A stretch of DNA of 64,000 nt from Senimuribacter sp049852125. GTDB lineage: Bacteria; Bacillota; Clostridia; Peptostreptococcales; Anaerovoracaceae. Numbering within the stretch: the stretch's first letter is position 1; each line of letters starts with the position of its first letter. Positions 7,170-17,246 of this stretch are shown in pieces. Location of the stretch: NCBI RefSeq assembly GCF_049852125.1, contig NZ_CP187532.1, forward strand, positions 2,858,721 to 2,922,720, in the 5' to 3' direction. The notes under the pieces were generated by a model that did not search any database, was not told where the DNA came from, and was given only the letters and a program-made list of their open reading frames with translations. Made by a program: the position numbers and the translations under genes.

Positions 7170-7685
7170 ATGGAAGGAAAGACTTGTTGTGTCACAGGAC
7201 ACAGAGATATACCTGCTGATGAAACAGCCCATGTAAAGGACGCTCTGCGCCGGGAAATTGAAAAAGCAGTAAACGATGGTTTCACTGTTTTTCTGTCCGG
7301 CTTTGCTGATGGCGTGGATCAATACTTTGCGAAGATCGTTCTGGAGCTGCAGAATGAAAATCCAGGTTTGAAGTTGATCGCAGTGCTTCCATATCGGAAA
7401 CGGGTGGACAGCCTGTGCCAAAAGGAACACACGAAAGCTCTGTTGGATGCCTGTGCAGAGGTCATGGTAATCCAGGAAGAATATCGGCCCAATGTCTATT
7501 CCCAGCGCAACCGCTATATGGTAGAACACGCAGACCGTGTAATCGCCGTATATGACGGACGGGAAAAAGGCGGCACAGTTAAGACAATCCGGTTTGCGCA
7601 CCAATTTCGGAAAGAACTGCGGGAAATACCGTTAGGGTTAAACCTGGACAAAAACAGGACAAATCTTGGACAAAACCGGGTATGA
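7170..7685 (+). CDS. SLOG (YpsA/DUF1273-type) nucleotide-binding protein
   Basis: 171 residues with a DprA/YpsA-like Rossmann fold: the N-terminal CCVTGHRDIP segment, the central FLSGFADGVDQYFA motif (SG..GVD..A, the ligand loop) and ADRVIAVYDGREKGGTVKTI near the end. SLOG proteins bind nucleotides or nucleotide-derived signals, and some act as sensors or effectors in phage defence. GGAGGA (7159-7164) precedes the ATG at 7170. It is divergent from an XRE regulator with shared operator half-sites, so expression is probably switchable. The exact ligand is unknown. Confidence 0.8.
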   Translation: MEGKTCCVTGHRDIPADETAHVKDALRREIEKAVNDGFTVFLSGFADGVDQYFAKIVLELQNENPGLKLIAVLPYRKRVDSLCQKEHTKALLDACAEVMVIQEEYRPNVYSQRNRYMVEHADRVIAVYDGREKGGTVKTIRFAHQFRKELREIPLGLNLDKNRTNLGQNRV

Positions 7686-7820
7686 AAAAGTAGAGATACA
7701 AGCTGCTCTATGGTATAATATCTCTTTAACCACGAAGGTTAATGACAATCCGGTTGGCTTTACAGGGATTAAAAATCATATTTAAAAAATGGCAAACCAT
7801 AGTTTGAAGGGAGTATTTGC

Positions 7821-8285
7821 ATGAAACATGTATGTATGCTTATATCGGTAGCGGACATCAACGCCGCAAGAAAGTTTTATGAGGATCTATTCGGGTTAGA
7901 AGTCTATCAGGATTACGGAAGAAACATCGCCTTTACCTGCGGACTGGCATTGCAGCAGGATTTTGACTGGCTTGTAAATCTGCCAAAAGAAAAGGTATTA
8001 AACAAATCCAACAATGCGGAAATTGTCTTTGAGGAACAGGACTTTGACGGTTTTCTGAATAAACTCAGAGAGTACCCGGACATTGAATATCTGGGAGAAG
8101 TGATTGAGCATAGCTGGGGACAGCGTGTGATTCGGTTCTATGATCTGGACGGGCATATCATAGAGGTTGGCGAGGATATGAAAATGGTGATAAAGCGTTT
8201 TCTTGCTACCGGTATGACGATGGAAGAAGTTTCTGTGAAAATGGATGCTTCTATTGAGGATTTGACAAAACTTCTAAACAGCTAA
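7821..8285 (+). CDS. VOC/glyoxalase superfamily protein
   Basis: 154 residues. The N-terminal MLISVADINAARKFYEDLFGLEV and C-terminal RFYDLDGHIIEVGE are the two halves of a vicinal-oxygen-chelate domain, with Glu in IEVGE as likely metal ligand. A C-terminal extension of about 35 residues (MKMVIKRFLATGMTMEEVSVK) looks helix-turn-helix-like. The family includes glyoxalases, dioxygenases and antibiotic-binding proteins; the substrate is not evident. It begins an AT-richer cargo block of small enzymes. GAAGGGAG precedes the ATG. Confidence 0.8.
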   Translation: MKHVCMLISVADINAARKFYEDLFGLEVYQDYGRNIAFTCGLALQQDFDWLVNLPKEKVLNKSNNAEIVFEEQDFDGFLNKLREYPDIEYLGEVIEHSWGQRVIRFYDLDGHIIEVGEDMKMVIKRFLATGMTMEEVSVKMDASIEDLTKLLNS

Positions 8286-8331
8286 TACATGATGGACGAA
8301 TAAACAAATCGGGATTTGTGGAGGTGAACTC

Positions 8332-8952
8332 ATGGATAGAAATGAACAATGGTTACAGTGGGCTATAGAACTACAGAGTCTTGCACAGGCGGGGCTTACC
8401 TATGGAAAAGATATTTACGATCATGAGCGATATGAGCGCATAAGAGAGATTTCAGCAGAAATTCTTTCGCATATGGCGGATATTCCTTTGGACAAGGTGA
8501 AATCGCTTTTCTGTAATGAGTATGGTTATCAAACACCTAAAATAGATACCCGTGCCGCTATTTTTAAGGATGGAAAAATACTTCTTGTTCATGAAAACAA
8601 TGGAAAATGGTCGCTTCCTGGCGGTTGGTGTGATGTAAATGTTTCTGTTGGTGAGAATACGGTAAAGGAGGTTAAAGAGGAAGCAGGATTGGAGGTAACC
8701 GCTGATAGAGTTATTGCTATTCAAGATAGGAAAAAACACAATCTTCCAGTTTATGCTTACGGTGTATGCAGAGTGTTTATTCAGTGTACAGTGATTGGCG
8801 GGCATTTTAAGCAGAATATAGAAACAACAGAGTATTGCTATTTTCCAGAAAATGATTTGCCAGAGCTAGCGACAGAGAAGAGCAATGAAGAGCAAGTTAA
8901 AATGTGCTTTACAGCATATCGTTCAGATGGTTGGGTTACTCAATTTGACTGA
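8332..8952 (+). CDS. NUDIX hydrolase with N-terminal helical domain
   Basis: 206 residues. The first 65 form a helical domain (residues 5-60) typical of a NUDIX subfamily; the NUDIX domain follows from residue 75. The NUDIX box GGWCDVNVSVGENTVKEV is followed by KEEAGLEV. Compared with the consensus, the first catalytic Glu is Val and the Arg of REUxEE is Lys, so activity may be altered, though the metal-binding EE pair is kept. A GTGGAGGTG sequence precedes the ATG. It belongs to the 7.8-12.2 kb cargo block. Substrate unknown; nucleoside diphosphate derivatives are usual. Confidence 0.8.
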   Translation: MDRNEQWLQWAIELQSLAQAGLTYGKDIYDHERYERIREISAEILSHMADIPLDKVKSLFCNEYGYQTPKIDTRAAIFKDGKILLVHENNGKWSLPGGWCDVNVSVGENTVKEVKEEAGLEVTADRVIAIQDRKKHNLPVYAYGVCRVFIQCTVIGGHFKQNIETTEYCYFPENDLPELATEKSNEEQVKMCFTAYRSDGWVTQFD

Positions 8953-9051
8953 CTTTTTCGTTGTAAATTCAAGTTTGTTGAGTTCTTTCAAACCTTATTT
9001 TCGTAACGATGTTTTGTAACCAGATGGTTGAAACCGATGGAGGAAACGTAT

Positions 9052-9804
9052 ATGGATATTCAAAAAATTATCAGTTTAGTAACAAAAACGCAGGGGTTAA
9101 TAAAAAACCGTGAAATGGCCGCTCATGTGAAAGAGAAGGGTCTTGCAGACTATGTAACGCAGGTAGATATTGCCGTGCAAAATTTCTTAAAAGAGGAACT
9201 ATTTGCCCTTGCGCCGGATATTCAATTTCTTGGAGAAGAAACCGGATTGCAGGAAATAAAAGCGGACAGCTTTTGGATTTTAGACCCGGTTGACGGGACA
9301 ACAAACCTTATGCACGACTATCAGCACAGCGTTGTATCTTTAGCACTTTACCGCCAGGGGGAAATTGTTATGGGAATCGTATATGACCCCTTCCGTGAAG
9401 AAGTGTTTTCAGCAATTCAGGGAAAGGGCAGCTTCCTAAATGGACACCCCATACATGTATCAAACGCAGAAAAACTATCAGACACGATGATTGGGCTGGG
9501 TACGGCAAAAAGAGAGCTGGCCGATGAAAACTTTGCCCGGTTTCGTAAGGTGTTTGGTCAGTGTCAGGATGTCCGCAGGATTGGCTCTGCTGCTTTGGAA
9601 CTGGCATATACCGCCTGTGGCAGACAGGGAGGCTATTTCGAGATATACCTGAATCCCTGGGATTATGCCGCCGGTATGCTCTTAATTCAGGAGGCTGGCG
9701 GGCAGGTAACTGATTTTACGGGAAAGCCGCTTGATCCGAGAAAAGGCGGCAGCGTAGTGGGAACAAACGGATATGTTCATGATGAACTGATAAAGCTGCT
9801 GTGA
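9052..9804 (+). CDS. Inositol monophosphatase family phosphatase
   Basis: About 250 residues with all hallmark motifs: GEETG (metal-binding Glu), LDPVDGTTN (the DP.D.T catalytic motif) and NPWDYAAG near the C-terminus. The family dephosphorylates inositol phosphates, 3'-phosphoadenosine 5'-phosphate or sugar phosphates. The ATG at 9052 is chosen because GGAGGAAA (9039-9046) lies 5 nt upstream; two earlier in-frame ATGs (9028, 9037) lack a site. Its place on a mobile element is unusual and the substrate cannot be assigned. Confidence 0.88.
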   Translation: MDIQKIISLVTKTQGLIKNREMAAHVKEKGLADYVTQVDIAVQNFLKEELFALAPDIQFLGEETGLQEIKADSFWILDPVDGTTNLMHDYQHSVVSLALYRQGEIVMGIVYDPFREEVFSAIQGKGSFLNGHPIHVSNAEKLSDTMIGLGTAKRELADENFARFRKVFGQCQDVRRIGSAALELAYTACGRQGGYFEIYLNPWDYAAGMLLIQEAGGQVTDFTGKPLDPRKGGSVVGTNGYVHDELIKLL

Positions 9805-9940
9805 GCCATGCGTTTCCTTCATAGAGATTAGGGTGAAAGGCAAATCCAAATTTGAAATCCCCGTATTTCCCGAAATGTAAACAGGAGTTGGATTGAAATT
9901 TACAAACAGCAGCAAATTAAGGAATAAAGGAGGGGCCCTG

Positions 9941-10294
9941 ATGATAGATAAAAAGATGATCGCCTTTTGCGGTACATATTGCGGAGTGTGTGAATGGAAG
10001 GATAAAATCGGGTGTAAGGGCTGTAAAGCCAATAGAGGAATTATGTTTTGGGGCGAGTGCGATAAAGCGAAATGCTGTATGGAAAAGGGGCTTGAACATT
10101 GCGGAGAATGCTCAGATATGCCCTGTCAAAAGCTCAAAGACCTGTTTGATGATCCAGAGCATGGTGATCGTGGAGCAAGACTTCGCAATCTGAAAAATTG
10201 GAAAGACGGAATCTATGCCTATGAGAAATTAGGTAATGCAGCACAAGAGAAGGCAAAAAATTTGAAAGCAGGAGAAAATACCAATAACTATTGA
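9941..10294 (+). CDS. DUF3795 Cys-rich protein
   Basis: 117 residues, with Cys arranged as CGTYCGVC, CKGC, GECDKAKCCMEK, HCGECSDMPC: the DUF3795 pattern, predicted to bind zinc or an Fe-S centre. The C-terminal half is helical and Lys-rich. The ATG at 9941 follows AAGGAGGGG (9927-9935). A second DUF3795 protein is encoded at 11238. Function of the family is unknown. Confidence 0.8.
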   Translation: MIDKKMIAFCGTYCGVCEWKDKIGCKGCKANRGIMFWGECDKAKCCMEKGLEHCGECSDMPCQKLKDLFDDPEHGDRGARLRNLKNWKDGIYAYEKLGNAAQEKAKNLKAGENTNNY

Positions 10295-10302
10295 GGTGCA
10301 AC

Positions 10303-10650
10303 ATGAAAAAATGGTACGACGAAGAATACGAATGGGAAATTGAGGTTATAGGCTTTCTGCGTGGAGATCATACAGAACAGTATTGCCGCAACGGTGAAGA
10401 AATTGGTGACAAGTACACTTGTACTTATGGTTGTCCAGTAAATCAAAATGGACAGGGCATTTGCTCCAAATGTATGATGGTTATGTTCCCCATTATGGAA
10501 GCCGTCCGGAGTGGCGGCGATTTAGAAAATATCGGCGGGGACGGAAAGTACACCAAGACTATTGTGTGTCCTGATGGCTGCGTTATGTTTAGACTTACTG
10601 CGAAACCGACGGGAAACCCAAATTGCTTTAAGGAGAAGCTTTTTGACTAA
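10303..10650 (+). CDS. TIGR04076 family protein
   Basis: 115 residues with the family pattern of paired Cys: CTYGCPV, GICSKCMMVMFP, CPDGCVMFRL. It lies 8 nt after the DUF3795 gene, with GAGGTG before the ATG at 10303, so the two are probably cotranscribed. The family is common in anaerobes and of unknown function; the Cys pairs suggest metal binding. Confidence 0.8.
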   Translation: MKKWYDEEYEWEIEVIGFLRGDHTEQYCRNGEEIGDKYTCTYGCPVNQNGQGICSKCMMVMFPIMEAVRSGGDLENIGGDGKYTKTIVCPDGCVMFRLTAKPTGNPNCFKEKLFD

Positions 10651-10732
10651 AGCGATATTTCTTCCTGCTGTGAGCATACAACGGGATTGAAATAAATTAT
10701 CTGCTCTACACCCCAAAAGGAGGAAAATACCT

Positions 10733-11152
10733 ATGAATGAAAAATTTTCACCAAAAGCAAGACAGATAATGGATGAAAGATTTGGGCGTGATACATTGAT
10801 AGCCCTTGCCACTGTTGATGGCAATATTCCTAATGTACGTACAGTAAATGCCTACTATGAAAACGGAGCATTTTATGTTATTACCTATGCACTATCAAAC
10901 AAGATGAAACAAATAGCCCAAAATCCCAATGTCGGAATATGCGGGGAATGGTTTACCGCTCATGGAAAAGGGACAAATATGGGATGGTTTTGCAAAGAAG
11001 ATAATAAGGTGATTGCACAGAAATTGAGAGAAGTATTCTGCGAGTGGATAGATAACGGGCACAACGATTTTAACGATGAAAACACCATTATTCTGCGTGT
11101 AGAATTAACTGATGGCCTGCTGCTCTCGCATGGTACAAGATATGAGTTTTAA
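10733..11152 (+). CDS. Pyridoxamine 5'-phosphate oxidase-like flavoprotein
   Basis: 139 residues of the split beta-barrel FMN-binding superfamily: ALATVDGNIPNVRTVNAYYENGAFYVIT is the N-terminal barrel and QNPNVGICGEWFTAHGKG the conserved middle. Members bind FMN, F420 or heme, and the reaction is usually unassigned. AAAGGAGGAAA precedes the ATG. Confidence 0.82.
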   Translation: MNEKFSPKARQIMDERFGRDTLIALATVDGNIPNVRTVNAYYENGAFYVITYALSNKMKQIAQNPNVGICGEWFTAHGKGTNMGWFCKEDNKVIAQKLREVFCEWIDNGHNDFNDENTIILRVELTDGLLLSHGTRYEF

Positions 11153-11237
11153 CTTGGCATATTTTCCCACTTTGCTGGGTTAAGTGTTATCATAGCTTAT
11201 TTGAATCGCTTGCAGATAGGTTGTTAAAGGAGATTCC

Positions 11238-11786
11238 ATGAAAGGATTTAACCGACAAAATCAATTATTTTCCCTCTGCGGTTTGAATTGCGGGCTTTGT
11301 CCCATGTTCTTGAATAAAAACTGCCCTGGTTGCGGAGGCGGTGAAGGGAATCAGTCGTGTAAAATCGCAAGGTGCAGTCTTGAGCATGGAAAAATAGAAT
11401 ACTGCTATGAATGTGAAAAGTATCCATGTGAAAAGTATCAACACATTGATGATTACGATTCTTTCATCACGCATAAACGGCGAAAAGCAGATTTAGAAAG
11501 AGCAAAAAACATAGGCATTGAGCAATATAATCATGAACAGCAGGAAAAAGCACAAATTCTTTCTTACCTGCTTTCTAACTATAATGACGGACGTAGAAAG
11601 ACATTCTTTTGTGTGGCTGTCAATTTATTAGAACTTTCGGAGCTGCAAGAAGCGATAAAGCAAATACAAGCCAATGATGAATTGTCCTCACTACCATTTA
11701 AGGCACAATGCTTGTATGTGGTAGAGGTGCTTCAGAAGATTGCTGAAAGAAGAAATATAAAACTAAAACTTATCAAGAAAAAGTGA
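11238..11786 (+). CDS. DUF3795 Cys-rich protein (second copy of the family)
   Basis: 182 residues. The N-terminal 60 residues carry SLCGLNCGLCPMF, NCPGCGGGEG and YCYECEKYPCEKY, matching the DUF3795 Cys pattern of the gene at 9941, but the C-terminal half is a different helical domain of about 110 residues. The two are distant paralogues rather than a recent duplication. AAAGGAGA precedes the ATG. Confidence 0.8.
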   Translation: MKGFNRQNQLFSLCGLNCGLCPMFLNKNCPGCGGGEGNQSCKIARCSLEHGKIEYCYECEKYPCEKYQHIDDYDSFITHKRRKADLERAKNIGIEQYNHEQQEKAQILSYLLSNYNDGRRKTFFCVAVNLLELSELQEAIKQIQANDELSSLPFKAQCLYVVEVLQKIAERRNIKLKLIKKK

Positions 11787-11820
11787 TTTTTAAACTTGAA
11801 ATTGTAAAGGAGAAACGAGT

Positions 11821-12234
11821 ATGCTGGATAAAATACCGAATGCAGAAGAAATGATTGCTTTAGTCGGGCAATCACTATATGATATATGGAATAAACTGTG
11901 TACCTTAATCGATGAAAAGTATGATATGGAATGCTTGTGGAACAACGGTGGTAAAGCGTGGACTTATGAGTATAAATACCGTCGTGGTGGAAAAACGCTT
12001 TGTGCATTGTACGCAAGAGAAAACTGCGTAGGATTTATGATTATCTTAGGGAAAGATGAACGATTAAAATTCGATGCAGATAGAAATAGCTATTCAAAAG
12101 AAGTTCAAAAAATTTATGATGAAACTAAAACCTATCATGATGGAAAATGGCTGATGTTTGAGCCAACGGATACAACTTTGTTTGATGATTTCGTTAAACT
12201 GTTGGGAATAAAAAGAAAGCCCAACAGGAAGTAA
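11821..12234 (+). CDS. DUF3788 family protein
   Basis: 137 residues. The motif AWTYEYKYRRGGKTLCALYARE is the core of DUF3788, followed by FMIILGKDE and a C-terminal WLMFEPTD segment. The ATG at 11821 follows AAAGGAGA. A second, diverged DUF3788 gene lies at 26565 beside an AraC regulator. Function unknown; no signal peptide or membrane segment. Confidence 0.82.
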   Translation: MLDKIPNAEEMIALVGQSLYDIWNKLCTLIDEKYDMECLWNNGGKAWTYEYKYRRGGKTLCALYARENCVGFMIILGKDERLKFDADRNSYSKEVQKIYDETKTYHDGKWLMFEPTDTTLFDDFVKLLGIKRKPNRK

Positions 12235-12314
12235 TGATTTTATACTTGAATTAGAATACAAATCCCAGTTTGTGGATGCAAACAAAACGCAATTTAATAA
12301 GCAACATATTAACG

Positions 12315-12344
12315 AAACGCTCACTTTTTAGTGGGCGTTTTCTT
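12315..12344 (+). terminator. Terminator closing the 7.8-12.2 kb cargo block
   Basis: AAACGCTCACT (12315-12325) pairs with AGTGGGCGTTT (12330-12340) around a TTTT loop and runs into TTTTCTT. It separates the cargo from the ICE backbone genes that follow. Confidence 0.8.
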
Positions 12345-12368
12345 ATGCCCTGAAAGGAGGCGATTCTT

Positions 12369-12499
12369 ATTTGGAACATACTGACACACTTATTCACTTT
12401 TACCGGAGGCACCGTAATGGGTGTTATACTCATGTGCCTTCTGCAAGCAGGGAAACAGGAAGATCAGCAGATGGAAGAAATGCAAAGGAGGAATAACGA

Positions 12500-12503
<4 letters not shown>
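12369..12503 (+). CDS. DUF3789-type small membrane protein (ATT start)
   Basis: 44 codons. The frame reads TGG AAC ATA CTG right after an ATT at 12369, giving WNILTHLFTFTGGTVMGVIL, then MCLLQAGKQEDQQMEEMQRR: one membrane helix with a charged tail, as in small DUF3789 proteins that precede topB on related ICEs. AAAGGAGG (12353-12360) lies 8 nt before the ATT; the first ATG in frame (12417) would delete half the helix. The stop overlaps the topB start (ATGA), and the topB ribosome site is inside this gene. Role unknown. Confidence 0.65.
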
Positions 12504-14604
<2,101 letters not shown>

Positions 14605-14608
<4 letters not shown>

Positions 14609-14982
14609 GCGCCCCGCCGGAAAGGGAACTGACACGATCCGAGCGGGCGGCGGTCCGAAGGCTGGTGACGAATTTGTGCGCCAACTATGACTGCCAGGAT
14701 AAGCTCTGCCTTCCCCTGGACTGTCCCTGCTACATGCTGAATAAATGGTGGACCGGCGCGTTCTGCCGCTATTTCCGGGCGGCGGTGCTGCCTACGCAGC
14801 CAAAGCTGGAATCTTCCCTGACCGGTGAAGATACTTCTCTCAGGCAGAAAATATGCCCGGTCTGCGGAAAGGCTTACCTTCCGGTCACAAGCCAGGCGTA
14901 TTGTTCCGATTATTGCCGCAGCTTCGCCAGACGAAAATCCGAGCGGGAACGGAAACGGCGCAGGCGGCAAAACAGGGGGTGA
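14605..14982 (+). CDS. Cysteine-rich VLP domain protein
   Basis: 125 residues. The N-terminal part, with CANYDCQDKLCLPLDCPCYML and a later CRYFRAAVLP, matches the Cys-rich VLP domain. A second zinc-finger-like unit follows (CPVCGKAY ... YCSDYCRS), and the tail is very basic (RRKSERERKRRRRQ). It overlaps topB by 4 bp. The basic tail and paired Cys suggest nucleic acid binding; function is not established. Confidence 0.85.
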
Positions 14983-14984
14983 TG

Positions 14985-15097
14985 TGTCCGCAACTTAGCT
15001 CAATCAGGCCAGTGTTTTCAAGGGTTTTAAGGCCCTGTTTACAGGGCGCCTATATTGGAATGCTCCCGGCCTCTGAAATGGGGCTAAGTTGCGGACA
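14985..15097. repeat. 113-bp structured element bounded by a perfect 15-bp inverted repeat
   Basis: TGTCCGCAACTTAGC (14985-14999) is exactly inverted as GCTAAGTTGCGGACA (15083-15097). Inside, AGGCC (from 15006) can pair with GGCCT (from about 15068), and GCCCTG-TTTA-CAGGGC forms a closed hairpin, so the whole can fold as a branched structure. It fills the gap between the Cys-rich gene and the next ICE gene. It may be the origin of transfer or a structured leader RNA; the sequence alone does not decide. Confidence 0.6.
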
Positions 15098-15141
15098 AAG
15101 GGCGCTTTTCCGACGCTCTGATTTTATGACAGTTTGGAGGG

Positions 15142-15666
15142 ATGCTTATAGAAAAAACACCGATTGTGCCGCAGATCATGCGGATTGATACCAGGGCGCA
15201 GGCCATTGATATGCAGCAGATCGACAACCGGCGCTTTCTGTTCAACCCAAAGACTGGTGTGCTGGTCCTGGGACGCCAATATAAAGAAACAAGTTTTGTA
15301 AATGCCAGCCATGCCGTGGAGCTGGCAGACGCGGGAATCACAAAGGGCTTCGATGATTTTGTGCGGGGCTGGATCGGAACCGGCGGGCACTATCCCAAAG
15401 GGGTGATCCACTTTGCCCCCTGTGTAGATTCCAGAAACATTTCCCTTTTTGACCGAGCTTTTGACACGCTGAAAATGTTCAGGGAAAACGGCGCGCTGGC
15501 CGGAACGGTGGTACGTGGCTTCGGGAGTCGATGGGAACAGCCCTTATCTGCGATCCTTACAGATTTACAGAAAGAGGAACAAAAGCCTTCCCTCCGGCAG
15601 CAGCTAAAGAAAACGCCGGAGGGCAAAGCTGTCCGGCACAGGAAAGAAAACCAACAACAACGATAG
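15142..15666 (+). CDS. Conserved ICE protein with SLRQQLK C-terminal tail
   Basis: 174 residues or slightly fewer. A globular N-terminal domain (IMRIDTRAQAIDMQQIDNRRF, then a GFDDFVRGWIGTGGHYPKG segment) is followed by a charged tail starting SLRQQLKKTPEGKAV at residue 150 and ending NQQQR. The same kind of tail closes several neighbouring proteins. TTTGGAGGG (15133-15141) abuts the ATG at 15142, too close for normal initiation; the in-frame ATA at 15148 is at better distance. Function unknown; no membrane segment. Confidence 0.75.
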   Translation: MLIEKTPIVPQIMRIDTRAQAIDMQQIDNRRFLFNPKTGVLVLGRQYKETSFVNASHAVELADAGITKGFDDFVRGWIGTGGHYPKGVIHFAPCVDSRNISLFDRAFDTLKMFRENGALAGTVVRGFGSRWEQPLSAILTDLQKEEQKPSLRQQLKKTPEGKAVRHRKENQQQR

Positions 15667-15678
15667 GAGGCGATTTTT

Positions 15679-16299
15679 TTGAGTATCAACTATATTGAAA
15701 CAGAGGACCTTCGCCGTATGGAGGGAAAAGACGGCCTGATCTTGCAGGGCTGCGGCGGCGAGCTGCAGGAATGGCTTGACGGGATCAATGAAATGTTCAC
15801 TGAGGCCGGTATTCTGAAAAACGGAGCGGAGTTCCAGGACATTTCTTCTTTTGAGTATGACGGCCTTACCTGTCTGCTCTATCCTTTTGAGGGTGTGGAC
15901 CTGGATATTGGGAAACTTGCCGTGTGGCGTTTACAGACCCATGAGAATTTTGGCGGCACATGGCTTTCTGATTTTGTCCCCAACCGCCTGGGCGGATTTA
16001 TCGGAGAACCGGAAAAGCCGGACTGTGCGCTGATCGGGCAGGATGGCAATATTTTTAACCTGGTGGGGATCGCTGCCCGCACTTTGCGGGAGCATGGGCT
16101 TACAGACCAGGCAAAGGAAATGAAGGACCGGGTATTTGCTTCCGGCAGTTATGGCGAGGCGCTTTGTATCATCGGCGAGTATGTGAATATCACAGATACG
16201 GAGCAGGAACAAAGGGCCTCCCTCCGGCAGCAGCTTAAAGGAACGAAAACAGCGGAACCGTCTGCCCGGCCAAAACCGGAAAAGCAGCAGGAACGATAA
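15679..16299 (+). CDS. Conserved ICE protein with SLRQQLK C-terminal tail (second)
   Basis: 206 residues, acidic and soluble. The TTG at 15679 follows AGGAGG (15665-15670) by 8 nt. The body (for example LQGCGGELQEWLDGINEMF, and NIFNLVGIAARTLREHGL) is unlike the preceding protein, yet the last 26 residues start SLRQQLKGTKTAEP and end KQQER. The DNA coding for SLRQQL is identical over 17 bp in the two genes (15589-15605 and 16219-16235), which suggests a shared module. Function unknown. Confidence 0.75.
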   Translation: MSINYIETEDLRRMEGKDGLILQGCGGELQEWLDGINEMFTEAGILKNGAEFQDISSFEYDGLTCLLYPFEGVDLDIGKLAVWRLQTHENFGGTWLSDFVPNRLGGFIGEPEKPDCALIGQDGNIFNLVGIAARTLREHGLTDQAKEMKDRVFASGSYGEALCIIGEYVNITDTEQEQRASLRQQLKGTKTAEPSARPKPEKQQER

Positions 16300-16311
16300 C
16301 AGGAGGTGCCG

Positions 16312-17244
16312 ATGAAAAGAGAAAAGACTTACGGTGTATGGGCGGTGCGCAGCGCCGCTTCGATCTTTGGGCGGGCGGAAAGCTGGTGCAAGGAGGACGG
16401 CAAACCCCTTGAATTTGCTTCCCAGGAGGCAGCCGAGGCTTACGCAAAGGAATGTAACAGCCGCACGACTGCCAACGTCCACTATTTTGTAAAGGAAAAA
16501 GAACCGGAACCGGGTGCTGTCCGAAAGGACGGAACACAGCCGGACAGAGCTGCCCGCGCCCATGAGGAACAGACACCCCGGAATGCGGCAGTGGAAAAAC
16601 TGAATGAGATTCCCGGCAGGCAGCTTTCTAAAGAGCTGGACCCTTTGGTGGAAATCCGTTCTGCGGTACACGGTAACTATGCCGGCATGGTCGCCATGCT
16701 TGCGGCAGATAACCGGGTCTATCTGGGCCGCGAGGAACGCTATCATTATCAGGACGGGCTTACCTCCTATTATGATAACGGCGACGGTTCCCTATGCTTT
16801 GTCACAGACCGGGCGGATATGTATTATTTCCTCTACGGTGAGGGCTGGGCCCATTCTCAGGCGGAAATGCTGGAGCGCGGGCTTACAGGGGATCAGTATG
16901 CGGAGTTTGCCCGGCTGCAAAATGGCGTTCTCCGGCAGTTTGAAGCGCAGAGGGAAATCCTGTTCGCCGGACAGCCCTTCCAGCCGCCCGAAAGCTATCT
17001 GCACAACGCAGAGCTTTACGAGGAAGGACAGACCGGCAATTATAATATGCTGGACGGCAGGCTGAACAATGAGCCCCCGGTAAAGCCGGACCTGACGGAC
17101 GGCCAGACCTATGAGGAAATCCGGGAGCTTGCCCCGGAGACCTTGCCGGAAGAAAAGCCCTCTATCCTGGATCGCCTGAAATCCGAGCGTCCGGAACATG
17201 AGGCAAGGCAGGTCACACCGCCTGTCCTGGAAAGGGGGCTTTGA
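16312..17244 (+). CDS. Conserved ICE protein, possibly DUF4316-like, with related tail
   Basis: 310 residues. An N-terminal domain (YGVWAVRSAASIFGRAESWC, then EAAEAYAKECNSR) resembles a small alpha/beta unit; a middle domain (residues 110-240) is rich in Tyr/Asp; the C-terminus reads EEKPSILDRLKSERPE and ends VLERGL, a variant of the neighbours' tail. The ATG at 16312 follows AGGAGG by 5 nt. DUF4316 is my best guess, not a firm one. It is soluble and cotranscribed with the surrounding backbone genes. Confidence 0.65.
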   Translation: MKREKTYGVWAVRSAASIFGRAESWCKEDGKPLEFASQEAAEAYAKECNSRTTANVHYFVKEKEPEPGAVRKDGTQPDRAARAHEEQTPRNAAVEKLNEIPGRQLSKELDPLVEIRSAVHGNYAGMVAMLAADNRVYLGREERYHYQDGLTSYYDNGDGSLCFVTDRADMYYFLYGEGWAHSQAEMLERGLTGDQYAEFARLQNGVLRQFEAQREILFAGQPFQPPESYLHNAELYEEGQTGNYNMLDGRLNNEPPVKPDLTDGQTYEEIRELAPETLPEEKPSILDRLKSERPEHEARQVTPPVLERGL

Positions 17245-17246
17245 GT

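Noticed and set aside
15931..16746. 271-codon minus-strand frame opposite two ICE genes
   Set aside because: The plus-strand genes have ribosome sites and the shared tail; the minus-strand product is of random composition.
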